NCBI GenBank assembly: GCA_023457535.1
Contig: JAEWLN010000043.1
Location: forward strand, 1-6,093
Direction of reading: 5' to 3'
Length of the DNA: 6,093 nucleotides
Origin: Bacteroidota bacterium
GTDB taxonomy: Bacteria > Bacteroidota > Bacteroidia > Flavobacteriales > Flavobacteriaceae
In this document: piece after piece, positions 1-5,823 of the stretch
Position numbering within the stretch: the stretch's first letter is position 1
Layout: each line of letters begins with the position of its first letter
The notes under the pieces: model-generated
What the model was told of the DNA's origin: nothing
Databases searched by the model: none
What the model saw: the letters and a program-made list of their open reading frames with translations, nothing else
Program-made: the position numbers and the translations under genes

Positions 1-9
1 GTGGAAATG

Positions 10-17
10 TATCTTTG
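10..17 (+). promoter_or_regulatory. Candidate -7 element (TATCTTTG) upstream of trmN6
   Basis: TATCTTTG fits the Bacteroidota -7 consensus TAnnTTTG exactly and is identical to the box found upstream of mrp. The -33 region would lie before the start of the window, so it cannot be checked. If used, it would give trmN6 a leader of roughly 210 nt. No better match lies closer to trmN6 on this strand. An 8-mer with two free positions can occur by chance, so this is only a candidate. Confidence 0.3.
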
Positions 18-126
18 AGAAATCCCAAACCCAAGATGGCAAATTCTGAATACCAATTGGAAAAATGCAACTTTGGCTTCCAGACCACCGCAAGGATCAA
101 ACGCCAATCCGCAAAATGCTCCCGGT

Positions 127-148
127 GTTTACATTTTGGAATGTAAAC
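127..148. repeat. Perfect 9-bp hairpin in the trmN6 leader
   Basis: GTTTACATT and AATGTAAAC are exact reverse complements separated by the 4-nt loop TTGG. No T-run follows on either side, so it is not a typical intrinsic terminator. It could be an operator, an RNA hairpin in the leader, or the end of an upstream transcript. Apart from the -7 candidate, this hairpin and the heptamer array, nothing recognisable is seen in positions 1-237. Short open frames there resemble no known protein. Confidence 0.55.
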
Positions 149-207
149 GTTACGGAAATTCTTTCTGCAATCAATAAATAACCGACAATTCCATCCCGTC
201 CGCTTTT

Positions 208-235
208 GGAATTTGGAATTTGGAATTTGAAATTT
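208..235. repeat. Tandem heptamer GGAATTT x4 just before trmN6
   Basis: Three exact GGAATTT units (208, 215, 222) are followed by one with a single change (GAAATTT, 229-235), ending two bases before the trmN6 ATG. Degenerate reverse-complement relatives (such as CAATTCC near 187) occur upstream, but no clean left arm is present. This resembles the other short-unit AT-rich intergenic repeats in the window. Read in frame it gives trmN6 a false extension from TTG at 220. Confidence 0.8.
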
Positions 236-237
236 GT

Positions 238-948
238 ATGTTTCAATTCAAGAAGTTTTCGATCCGACAAAACCAAACGGCCATGAAAGTCGGCACAGAC
301 GGCGTACTCCTTGGCGCGTGGGCACCCGTGGACCACGACCCGTTCTCCATTCTCGACATTGGCGCCGGAACCGGACTTCTCGCGCTCATGCTCGCCCAAC
401 GATGCGATGCCGAGCAAATCGAAGCCCTCGAAATCGACGCCGATGCACACGAAGAATGTGTCGGGAATTTCGAAAACTCGCCGTGGAACGACAGGTTGTT
501 TTGCTTTCATGCCTCGCTCGACGCGTTCATGGAGGAACTTGAGGACGAAGAATATGACCTGATCGTGTCCAACCCGCCGTACCATGTAGAAGATTACTTT
601 TCAGGCGACGACAAGCGTGATGCAGCGCGGTTTACAGCCTCTTTGCCGTTTGAGGATTTGTGTGAAGCGGCGTCCGTGTTGCTGAGTGACGAAGGGATAT
701 TTTGTGTGATCATCCCTTTTTCTGCCGAACCGCATTTCATTTCGCTGGCGCGCGAAAACGAACTGTTTCCCGTAAAAATCACGCGCGTCAAAGGCACATC
801 GACAGCTGACATCAAGCGCAGCCTGCTCGCTTTTTCAAGAACGGCCGTCGAAAACTATCCTATCGGGGAACTGGTAATTGAAACCGCACGGCACCAGTAC
901 ACGGATGACTACGTGCAATTGACGAGGGATTTTTATTTGAAGATGTAA
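238..948 (+). CDS. trmN6: tRNA1(Val) (adenine(37)-N6)-methyltransferase, TrmN6 type
   Basis: This 236-residue cytosolic Rossmann-fold methyltransferase should transfer a methyl group from S-adenosylmethionine to N6 of A37 in tRNA1(Val). The start matches the family: the N-terminal segment with QTAMKVGTDGVLLGAWA (residues 13-29). The SAM-binding motif I is DIGAGTG (40-46), an acidic residue ends the next strand (LEIDAD, 64-69), and the amino-methyltransferase catalytic motif NPPY is at 112-115. Length is normal for TrmN6/YfiC proteins. The ATG at 238 is chosen over the in-frame TTG at 220 because the intervening codons come from the GGAATTT repeat. No Shine-Dalgarno sequence is evident, as is usual for Bacteroidota. 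The gene stands alone, followed by a palindromic repeat element at 964-1024. Assignment to TrmN6 rather than another NPPY methyltransferase rests on the conserved N-terminus. Confidence 0.92.
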   Translation: MFQFKKFSIRQNQTAMKVGTDGVLLGAWAPVDHDPFSILDIGAGTGLLALMLAQRCDAEQIEALEIDADAHEECVGNFENSPWNDRLFCFHASLDAFMEELEDEEYDLIVSNPPYHVEDYFSGDDKRDAARFTASLPFEDLCEAASVLLSDEGIFCVIIPFSAEPHFISLARENELFPVKITRVKGTSTADIKRSLLAFSRTAVENYPIGELVIETARHQYTDDYVQLTRDFYLKM

Positions 949-963
949 TTCCAGCGTCGCAAC

Positions 964-1024
964 AGCGATAGCAGCGGCATCCTTTTGCTGACGTCAGGAA
1001 AGCAAAAGATAGAGCGGATAGCGC
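964..1024 (+). repeat. Dispersed imperfect palindrome, copy A
   Basis: The core arms CTTTTGCT (982-989) and AGCAAAAG (1001-1008) pair exactly around an 11-nt loop that overlaps the 8-bp palindrome TGACGTCA. Pairing continues imperfectly outward through ATC/GAT and the AGCGG and GATAG blocks. The same order of blocks (AGCG-rich, ATCCTTTTGC, loop, GCAAAAGAT, AGCGGATAG) recurs at 2801-2869 and 4202-4268. It begins 15 nt after the trmN6 stop, so it could help end or stabilise that transcript, but it lacks a clear T-tract. Confidence 0.65.
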
Positions 1025-1114
1025 GGCCGCTTGCGGGTTGCCCAAAATAAATCCGGCTGCGATCTCATTAGGCTTCTGACTTTGGACATTCGGCTAAATT
1101 ATCAATCGTTTTCG

Positions 1115-1145
1115 TTGGCGGGTTTGCCCCGTTTACTTACTTTTG
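1115..1145 (+). promoter_or_regulatory. Promoter of the acyl-CoA dehydrogenase gene
   Basis: TACTTTTG (1138-1145) matches the Bacteroidota -7 consensus TAnnTTTG. TTG at 1115-1117 lies 20 nt upstream and can serve as the -33 element, which is close to the usual spacing. Transcription would begin near 1150, giving a leader of about 50 nt before the ATG at 1202. The leader has no Shine-Dalgarno sequence and is A/T-rich just before the start codon. Confidence 0.6.
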
Positions 1146-1201
1146 CCCCGCATAAAGTTTAAAAACGGAATGTGTTTAGCGCATCCCTTAAATAACCATA
1201 T

Positions 1202-2380
1202 ATGAAACCAGATTTATTCCAGGCTCCTGATTATTACCTGCTCGACGAATTGTTGACAGATGAACATAAATTGGTACGCGACGCGGCCCGTGCGTGGGTC
1301 AAACGCGAAGTATCGCCCATCATTGAAGAATACGCACAACGTGCAGAATTCCCAAAACAAATCATCAAAGGCCTTGGCGAGATTGGCGGGTTCGGTCCTT
1401 ACATCCCGGTTGAATACGGCGGCGCGGGACTCGATCAGATTTCGTACGGGCTGATCATGCAGGAAATCGAGCGCGGCGATTCGGGCGTTCGTTCCACCTC
1501 ATCGGTGCAATCCTCGTTGGTGATGTACCCGATCTGGAAATACGGCAACGAAGAACAACGCATGAAATATTTGCCGAAACTCGCAACCGGCGAATGGATC
1601 GGCTGTTTTGGACTGACCGAGCCGGACCACGGATCAAACCCGGGCGGCATGACGACCAATTTCAAAGACAAAGGCGACCATTACCTGCTCAACGGTGCCA
1701 AGATGTGGATCTCAAACGCGCCATTTGCAGACATTGCAGTCGTTTGGGCCAAGGACGAATCCGGCCGTATCCACGGGCTCATCGTCGAGCGCGGCATGGA
1801 AGGCTTTACGACACCGGAAACGCACAACAAATGGTCTTTGCGCGCCTCGGCTACCGGAGAGCTCATTTTTGACAACGTCAAGGTTCCCAAAGAAAATTTA
1901 TTGCCGAACAAATCAGGATTGGGTGCGCCGCTGGGCTGTCTCGACTCTGCACGATACGGCATTGCCTGGGGCGCGATCGGCGCTGCCATGGATTGCTACG
2001 ACACGGCTTTGCGTTATGCCAAAGAGCGCGTCCAGTTCGACAAACCGATCGCAGCCACGCAACTCCAGCAAAAGAAACTCGCCGAGATGATCACCGAGAT
2101 CACCAAAGCGCAATTGCTGACCTGGCGTTTGGGCGTTTTGCGCAACGAAGGCAAAGCGACCTCGGCGCAAATCTCGATGGCCAAAAGAAACAACGTCAAC
2201 ATGGCGATCGAAATTGCGCGTGAGGCACGCCAGATCCTGGGCGGAATGGGCATCACCGGAGAATATTCGATCATGCGCCACATGATGAACCTCGAATCGG
2301 TCATTACGTACGAAGGCACGCACGACATCCATTTGCTCATTACCGGGATGGACATTACGGGCCACGCAGCGTTCAAATAA
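1202..2380 (+). CDS. gcdH: Acyl-CoA dehydrogenase, glutaryl-CoA dehydrogenase type
   Basis: This 392-residue flavoprotein should oxidise and decarboxylate glutaryl-CoA to crotonyl-CoA, passing electrons from FAD to electron-transfer flavoprotein, in lysine and tryptophan breakdown. The usual three acyl-CoA dehydrogenase domains are all present: an N-terminal helical domain (about 15-130), a middle beta domain with the flavin motif CFGLTEPDHGSNPGG (135-149) and KMWISN (167-172), and a C-terminal helical domain with ERVQFDKPI (275-283) and QILGGMGITGEY (344-355). The catalytic base is predicted as Glu371 in TYEGTHDIH (369-377). Glutaryl-CoA specificity is supported by RSTSSVQSSLVM (97-108), corresponding to the substrate-binding Arg/Ser segment of characterised glutaryl-CoA dehydrogenases. 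Length is normal. It is monocistronic, with its own promoter and a strong terminator. Substrate specificity is inferred from motifs; family membership is clear. Confidence 0.92.
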   Translation: MKPDLFQAPDYYLLDELLTDEHKLVRDAARAWVKREVSPIIEEYAQRAEFPKQIIKGLGEIGGFGPYIPVEYGGAGLDQISYGLIMQEIERGDSGVRSTSSVQSSLVMYPIWKYGNEEQRMKYLPKLATGEWIGCFGLTEPDHGSNPGGMTTNFKDKGDHYLLNGAKMWISNAPFADIAVVWAKDESGRIHGLIVERGMEGFTTPETHNKWSLRASATGELIFDNVKVPKENLLPNKSGLGAPLGCLDSARYGIAWGAIGAAMDCYDTALRYAKERVQFDKPIAATQLQQKKLAEMITEITKAQLLTWRLGVLRNEGKATSAQISMAKRNNVNMAIEIAREARQILGGMGITGEYSIMRHMMNLESVITYEGTHDIHLLITGMDITGHAAFK

Positions 2381-2395
2381 AAACAAAGGACCATA

Positions 2396-2424
2396 AAAAA
2401 AGCTTCCGCAATGGAAGCTTTTTT
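2396..2424. terminator. Bidirectional intrinsic terminator
   Basis: A 12-bp perfect stem pairs 2396-2407 with 2413-2424. Its core is AGCTTCC/GGAAGCT, flanked by an A-run on the left and a T-run on the right, with the 5-nt loop GCAAT. The T-run serves the plus-strand dehydrogenase gene, which ends 15 nt upstream. The A-run becomes a U-tract for the minus-strand ferredoxin gene, whose stop codon lies 20 nt away. This is a textbook terminator between convergent genes. Confidence 0.93.
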
Positions 2425-2443
2425 GTTTTATATCCGTACCGAT

Positions 2444-2770
2444 TTAATATTCAGGTGCCAGTTCGATCTCCAGGCCGTCCACCGCTTCAGTGATTTGCAC
2501 CTGGCAACCCAGGCGGCTGTTGGGCTTGACGTTGAATGCCTCGGACAACATCGCCTCTTCATCATCGCTTTTTTCAGGCAGCTCGACATCGTTCAAAATA
2601 TAGCATTGACACGAAGCGCACATGGCCATGCCGCCGCAAATCCCGATGGTTCCCTCCGGCGCGAGTTCATAGGCGCGCACGAGCTCCATAAGGTTCATGT
2701 TCATATCGGTTGGGGCTTGCACTTCGTGGCGGTTGCCGTCGCGGTCCGTGATTTTGATGGTGATGTCCAT
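2444..2770 (-). CDS. [2Fe-2S] ferredoxin, plant/adrenodoxin-like fold
   Basis: This 108-residue soluble electron carrier binds one [2Fe-2S] cluster. The ligands are readable: Cys45, Cys51 and Cys54 in CGGMAMCASC (C-x5-C-x2-C), then Cys89 in LGCQV after 34 residues. That spacing is typical of adrenodoxin/ISC-type ferredoxins rather than photosynthetic ones. The protein is strongly acidic, as expected for a ferredoxin docking to a reductase. An extra cysteine, Cys56, follows the third ligand. The gene is downstream of a ferredoxin-NADP reductase on the same strand, which is its probable partner. Its start codon is only 4 nt from a -7-like box, so it may also be transcribed separately with little or no leader. 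It ends at the bidirectional terminator. What it finally donates electrons to cannot be read from this window. Confidence 0.93.
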   Translation of the reverse strand: MDITIKITDRDGNRHEVQAPTDMNMNLMELVRAYELAPEGTIGICGGMAMCASCQCYILNDVELPEKSDDEEAMLSEAFNVKPNSRLGCQVQITEAVDGLEIELAPEY

Positions 2771-2774
2771 GGTG

Positions 2775-2782
2775 CAAATTTA
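2775..2782 (-). promoter_or_regulatory. Candidate -7 element of the ferredoxin gene
   Basis: On the minus strand this reads TAAATTTG, an exact TAnnTTTG match, ending only 4 nt before the ferredoxin ATG. No TTG lies at the expected -33 distance. If active, transcription would start at or near the start codon, giving a leaderless or almost leaderless mRNA. Confidence 0.4.
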
Positions 2783-2800
2783 ATTTTTTAGGAGCTATTT

Positions 2801-2869
2801 CCGGCTATCCGCTGCAATCTTTTTGCTCCATGGCATTGCGCAAAAAGGATTTTCGCTTCTATCCGGGCT
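2801..2869 (-). repeat. Dispersed imperfect palindrome, copy B (reversed)
   Basis: Perfect 8-bp arms CTTTTTGC (2819-2826) and GCAAAAAG (2840-2847) flank a 13-nt loop containing CCATGG. On the minus strand the block order is GAAGCGAAAATCC, the arms, then GATTGCAGCGGATAGCC. This is the same order as copies A and C read on the plus strand. It lies between the reductase stop codon and the ferredoxin start. Confidence 0.72.
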
Positions 2870-2892
2870 AGGCTGCCGTATTGGAGATTAAA

Positions 2893-2948
2893 ACTTTTCG
2901 CGCGATAAGCCAACCGCGGAGAACACGCGGTGACCAAATAAGAAAAGT
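2893..2948 (-). terminator. Nested hairpin downstream of the reductase gene
   Basis: Outer arms ACTTTTC (2893-2899) and GAAAAGT (2942-2948) enclose an inner stem ACCGCG (2913-2918) / CGCGGT (2926-2931) with a 7-nt loop. On the minus strand the structure starts 26 nt after the reductase stop and is followed by TTTAAT, a weak U-tract. It may end or protect the reductase transcript before the ferredoxin gene. The large internal bulges make it a poorer terminator than the one at 2396-2424. Confidence 0.4.
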
Positions 2949-2974
2949 GCTAATTCCACGCTTTCATCCCGACG

Positions 2975-4027
2975 TCAGTCAATGGACTTCACTACCGCTT
3001 TCTCCGCCTCCTTGCGCGTGCCGTCAAATCCGTCGACACCTGAAACGGTGGTGTATTTCATGACGTATTTTTTACCCGGGTTCATGCGTTGGTACACGCT
3101 CTGACACATCAGCGTCGCTTCATGGAAACCGCATAGAATCAGTTTGAGTTTGCCCGGATAAGTGTTCACGTCCCCGATGGCGTAAATGCCCGGAATGTTT
3201 GTTTGGTAATCCAGCGTATTGTCTACTTTGATCGCGTTTTTCTCGATCTCGAGTCCCCAATGGGCGATAGGCCCCAGTCTGGGCGTAAGCCCGAAAAGCG
3301 GGATCAGGTAATCGGTTTCGATTTTGCGGTGCGCGCCATCGATGTCGATATCGATCGATTCGAGTTTTTCTGCGCCGTTGAGCCCGACGACTTCTGCCGG
3401 CGTGATCAGTTTGATCTTTCCGGCGTGTTTGAGTTCCTGTACTTTCTCAACCGAATCGAGTGCGCCGCGGAATTCATTGCGCCTGTGGATCAGGGTGACC
3501 TCTGAGGCAATGTTTGACAGGAAAATGCTCCAGTCAAGCGCCGAGTCGCCGCCGCCCGCAATTACAATGCGTTTGCCGCGGAATTTTTCCGGGTTCCTGA
3601 CGAAATATTCGACGCCTTTGTCTTCGTAGAACCCGATGTCCTCAATAAGGGGTTTGCGCGGCTCAAAGCTGCCCAACCCGCCCGCGATGGCTACAGAATT
3701 GCAATGGATCTGCGTGCCTTTGTCGGACGTGACGATAAATGTTCCGTCCTCTTGCCTGGCAATGGTTTCGGCGCGTTCACCGAGCGTAAATCCGGGCTGG
3801 AACTGTTTGATCTGCTCCATGAGGTTGTTGACCAGGTCCCCGGCCAGCACCTCCGGAAAACCGGGAATGTCAAAGATGGGTTTCTTGGGATACAATTCTG
3901 CGAGCTGCCCGCCGGGTTGCGGCAATGCGTCGAGCAGATGGCATTTGAGTTTTAAGAGTCCGGCTTCAAAAACCGTAAAAAGTCCGGTAGGCCCGGCGCC
4001 TATGATGAGGATGTCTGTTGTAATCAT
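2975..4027 (-). CDS. Ferredoxin-NADP(+) reductase, thioredoxin-reductase-like FAD protein
   Basis: This 350-residue soluble flavoprotein has a two-dinucleotide-domain architecture and should move electrons between NADPH and ferredoxin. The FAD motif GAGPTG is at residues 10-15, the NAD(P) motif GGGDSA at 158-163 followed by HRR at 181-183 (basic residues typical of NADPH binding), and the second FAD motif YAIGD at 282-286. The active-site CxxC of true thioredoxin reductases is absent, which places it with the YumC-like ferredoxin-NADP reductases. Length fits that family. The start is the ATG at 4027, directly before MITTDILIIG. The in-frame extension to 4087 is translated intergenic repeat. 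The ferredoxin gene lies downstream on the same strand, supporting a reductase-ferredoxin pair. No strong promoter is seen just upstream; CAAATTAA at 4162-4169 is one base off the reversed -7 consensus. Confidence 0.92.
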   Translation of the reverse strand: MITTDILIIGAGPTGLFTVFEAGLLKLKCHLLDALPQPGGQLAELYPKKPIFDIPGFPEVLAGDLVNNLMEQIKQFQPGFTLGERAETIARQEDGTFIVTSDKGTQIHCNSVAIAGGLGSFEPRKPLIEDIGFYEDKGVEYFVRNPEKFRGKRIVIAGGGDSALDWSIFLSNIASEVTLIHRRNEFRGALDSVEKVQELKHAGKIKLITPAEVVGLNGAEKLESIDIDIDGAHRKIETDYLIPLFGLTPRLGPIAHWGLEIEKNAIKVDNTLDYQTNIPGIYAIGDVNTYPGKLKLILCGFHEATLMCQSVYQRMNPGKKYVMKYTTVSGVDGFDGTRKEAEKAVVKSID

Positions 4028-4038
4028 GTAAGTGTAAT

Positions 4039-4131
4039 AGTCGTAAAAGCGAAAGTCATAAAGGCTAAAAGCATAAAGTCTCGACAAACGCTGTTAGAAG
4101 GTTGCCTTTATGACCTTAAGACTTTACGACT
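4039..4131. repeat. Imperfect inverted repeat before the reductase gene
   Basis: The left arm (4039-4065) and the reverse complement of the right arm (4104-4131) both begin AGTCGTAAA and both end GTCATAAAGGC, with a diverged middle of 7-8 nt. A 38-nt spacer separates them and holds further related units such as CATAAAGTC. The structure looks built from short GTCRTAAAG-like units. It begins 11 nt from the reductase start codon and would fold in the leader RNA. Confidence 0.75.
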
Positions 4132-4201
4132 TTTGACCGGTCGCGTGAGGGATTACTTCACCAAATTAATATTTTTCATAGGTGTTCAGTGAATTTCATT
4201 T

Positions 4202-4268
4202 GAAGCGAAAATCCTTTTGTTTGCAAAACAAAAGATTGTAGCGAAAAGCCCGACCCGTAGGGACACGC
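4202..4268 (+). repeat. Dispersed imperfect palindrome, copy C
   Basis: The core is a perfect 9-bp inverted repeat, CTTTTGTTT (4214-4222) and AAACAAAAG (4226-4234), with loop GCA. It is preceded by GAAGCGAAAATC and followed by ATTGTAGCGAAAAGCCCG. It lies 9 nt beyond the stop codon of the NifU-type gene, so it could act on the 3' end of that transcript. Its block orientation is opposite to that of copy B although both flanking genes are on the minus strand. Confidence 0.75.
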
Positions 4269-4277
4269 CCAAATTAT

Positions 4278-4517
4278 TTATGCAATATTAACAACGGTTT
4301 CGATTTGCGGCGCAAATTTCTTGATGGTTGTTTCGACGCCGGCTTTAAGCGTCATTTGGTTGACCGAGCACGCGATGCAGGCCCCTTCGAGCCGGACGGT
4401 AACGTGCTTGTCATCCTGGATCGAGATCAGCGTGATGTCGCCGCCGTCCGATTTGAGGAACGGGCGGATTTCTTCAAGCGCTTTCTCGACATTGAGCGTA
4501 AGTTCTTGTGTATTCAT
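4278..4517 (-). CDS. NifU C-terminal-domain (Nfu-type) Fe-S cluster protein
   Basis: This 79-residue protein consists only of the NifU C-terminal (Nfu) domain, which holds a [4Fe-4S] cluster at the interface of a dimer and passes it to target proteins. Visible features are the conserved SDGGDITL (23-30) and the cluster-binding motif GACIACSVNQMTLKAGVE (45-62), with Cys47 and Cys50 as the CxxC ligands. There is no IscU-like or HesB-like domain, so it is a stand-alone short form. The start is the ATG at 4517 (MNTQELTL). The longer in-frame start at 4580 only translates the AT-rich hairpin. It lies 88 nt downstream of mrp on the same strand, with no promoter match between, so co-transcription with mrp is likely. 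A role as scaffold or carrier working with Mrp is inferred from this pairing. Confidence 0.92.
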   Translation of the reverse strand: MNTQELTLNVEKALEEIRPFLKSDGGDITLISIQDDKHVTVRLEGACIACSVNQMTLKAGVETTIKKFAPQIETVVNIA

Positions 4518-4523
4518 AATTTC

Positions 4524-4599
4524 AATTTGAAAATGTGAGAATTTGAAAATTTGCCAATGAATCCGGAAACTCATTTTCAAATTTCCAAATTTTCAAATT
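4524..4599. repeat. AT-rich inverted repeat filling the mrp-nifU gap
   Basis: Arms of about 30 nt (4524-4553 and 4570-4599) are near reverse complements built from AATTTGAAAAT-like units, separated by a 16-nt loop. The structure occupies almost all of the 88-nt gap between the mrp stop codon and the start of the NifU-type gene. In RNA it would form a long, weak A/U-rich hairpin that might adjust the relative expression of the two genes or protect transcript ends. Confidence 0.82.
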
Positions 4600-4605
4600 A
4601 GCACA

Positions 4606-5745
4606 TTATTTCTTTTTTACGGCAGAACAGCCCGCCATCGTTGTAATCTTGATCGCCTCTGTGGGCGGCAGGTTTTCATTGCGACCCACCACTTCCTGCA
4701 CGACGTTGCGCGTGATCTGCTCAAAGACCGACTCGACCAACGATGCGGTTTGCATGGCTGCAGGACGTCCGAAATCTCCGGCTTCGCGAATGGATTGTAC
4801 AATGGGTACTTCTCCCAGGAATGGCACGCCCAGATCATCGGCAAGGTTCTTTGCGCCTTCTTTCCCAAAAATATAGTATTTGTTTTCCGGCAATTCTTCC
4901 GGTGTGAAATACGCCATATTTTCGATGATGCCCAGTACCGGGACGTTGATCGCATCGGACAGGAACATGGAAACGCCTTTTTTGGCATCGGCCAGCGCTA
5001 CGGCTTGCGGCGTACTGACCACCACTGCGCCCGTGATGGGGAGCGACTGCATGATCGACAAATGGATGTCTCCCGTTCCCGGTGGCAAATCGATCAGCAT
5101 GAAATCGAGTTCGCCCCAATCGGCGTCGAAAATCATCTGGTTGAGCGCTTTGGAAGCCATCGGGCCGCGCCAGATCACGGCTTGGCTTGGCGCGGTAAAG
5201 AATCCGATCGAAAGCATTTTGATTTCGTAGCTTTCAATAGGCTTCATTTTAGAGCGCCCGTCGACGGTTACGGAAATGGGTTTTTCGCTTTCGACGTCGA
5301 ACATGATCGGCATGGAAGGCCCGTAAATATCGGCATCGAGCACGCCCACAGAAAATCCCATGCGCGCCAGCGTGACAGCCAGGTTCGCCGTTACGGTCGA
5401 TTTCCCTACGCCGCCTTTACCCGATGCCACAGCGATGATGTTTTTGATTCCGGGAATCGCCTTGCCTTTGATTTGGTTCGGGTTTTCTTTTTCAGGTACT
5501 TCGACCTTGATGTTGACCTTTACCTTGGCCTCTGGTGAAAACTTTTCGTGGATGAGTTTGCGGATGTCGTCCTCTGCGCGTTTTTTGATATGCATGGCCG
5601 GCGTTGCGATGGTGAGATCTACAACCACTTCATCGCCAAAGGTGAGCACATTGGTCACAGCGCCGCTTTCGACCATATTTTTACCTTCGCCCGCTACAGT
5701 GATGGTTTCGAGCGCTTCAAGGATTTGTTTTCTATCTAATTTCAT
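4606..5745 (-). CDS. mrp: Mrp/NBP35-family Fe-S cluster carrier ATPase
   Basis: This 379-residue cytosolic P-loop ATPase belongs to the Mrp/ApbC group, which binds and delivers Fe-S clusters. An N-terminal MIP18/DUF59-like domain (about 1-85) is joined by a short linker to the ATPase domain. The deviant Walker A is SGKGGVGKST (108-117, with the signature Lys110 and Lys115), followed by DADIYGPSMP (137-146) and the Walker B/switch region DLPPGTGDIHLS (219-230). The CxxC that ligates the cluster in ApbC-type proteins is absent. The matching segment reads ENMAYFTPEELPENKYY (275-291), and the only cysteine is Cys373 near the C-terminus (AGCSAVKKK). The ATG at 5745 (MKLDRKQ) is preferred over the in-frame TTG at 5772, since the domain begins there. 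It heads the minus-strand group, with a promoter at 5794-5823. Confidence 0.94.
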   Translation of the reverse strand: MKLDRKQILEALETITVAGEGKNMVESGAVTNVLTFGDEVVVDLTIATPAMHIKKRAEDDIRKLIHEKFSPEAKVKVNIKVEVPEKENPNQIKGKAIPGIKNIIAVASGKGGVGKSTVTANLAVTLARMGFSVGVLDADIYGPSMPIMFDVESEKPISVTVDGRSKMKPIESYEIKMLSIGFFTAPSQAVIWRGPMASKALNQMIFDADWGELDFMLIDLPPGTGDIHLSIMQSLPITGAVVVSTPQAVALADAKKGVSMFLSDAINVPVLGIIENMAYFTPEELPENKYYIFGKEGAKNLADDLGVPFLGEVPIVQSIREAGDFGRPAAMQTASLVESVFEQITRNVVQEVVGRNENLPPTEAIKITTMAGCSAVKKK

Positions 5746-5793
5746 AATGCCGGATACCTTATTTAGACTCAATCAGCCGGGGTATTTCGGGTG

Positions 5794-5823
5794 CAAAGAT
5801 AAGATGAAAAGTTCACAAACAAA
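5794..5823 (-). promoter_or_regulatory. Promoter of mrp
   Basis: On the minus strand TTTG (5823-5820) and TATCTTTG (5801-5794) are separated by 18 nt. This is an excellent match to the Bacteroidota -33 (TTTG) and -7 (TAnnTTTG) elements. Transcription would start near 5788, giving a leader of about 40 nt before the mrp ATG at 5745. The promoter probably also drives the NifU-type gene. Confidence 0.72.

Noticed and set aside
3..143. 46-codon open frame at the left edge in the third plus-strand frame
   Set aside because: No recognisable motif; it ends inside the 127-148 hairpin and the composition matches the surrounding degenerate intergenic repeats. A partial upstream gene cannot be supported.
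97..585. 162-codon open frame on the minus strand
   Set aside because: It overlaps trmN6 antisense and its tail runs through the non-coding leader and GGAATTT repeat (giving FKFQIPNSK). No recognisable domain.
1913..2386. 157-codon open frame on the minus strand inside the dehydrogenase gene
   Set aside because: Antisense shadow of a clearly coding C-terminal domain; no family resemblance, and it lies directly in the path of the convergent terminator.
4518..4580. 21-residue N-terminal extension of the NifU-type protein
   Set aside because: It is a translation of the AT-rich inverted repeat in the gap, and the family start fits the ATG at 4517.
4750..5538. 262-codon open frame on the plus strand
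   Set aside because: It lies wholly antisense to mrp, which has full-length family motifs. The translation is rich in His, Arg and Asp and resembles no family, as expected for a reverse-strand shadow.
5746..5772. Nine-codon N-terminal extension of mrp from TTG
   Set aside because: The ATG at 5745 starts the conserved domain and the predicted transcript start leaves a normal leader; the extension has no conserved character that I recognise.
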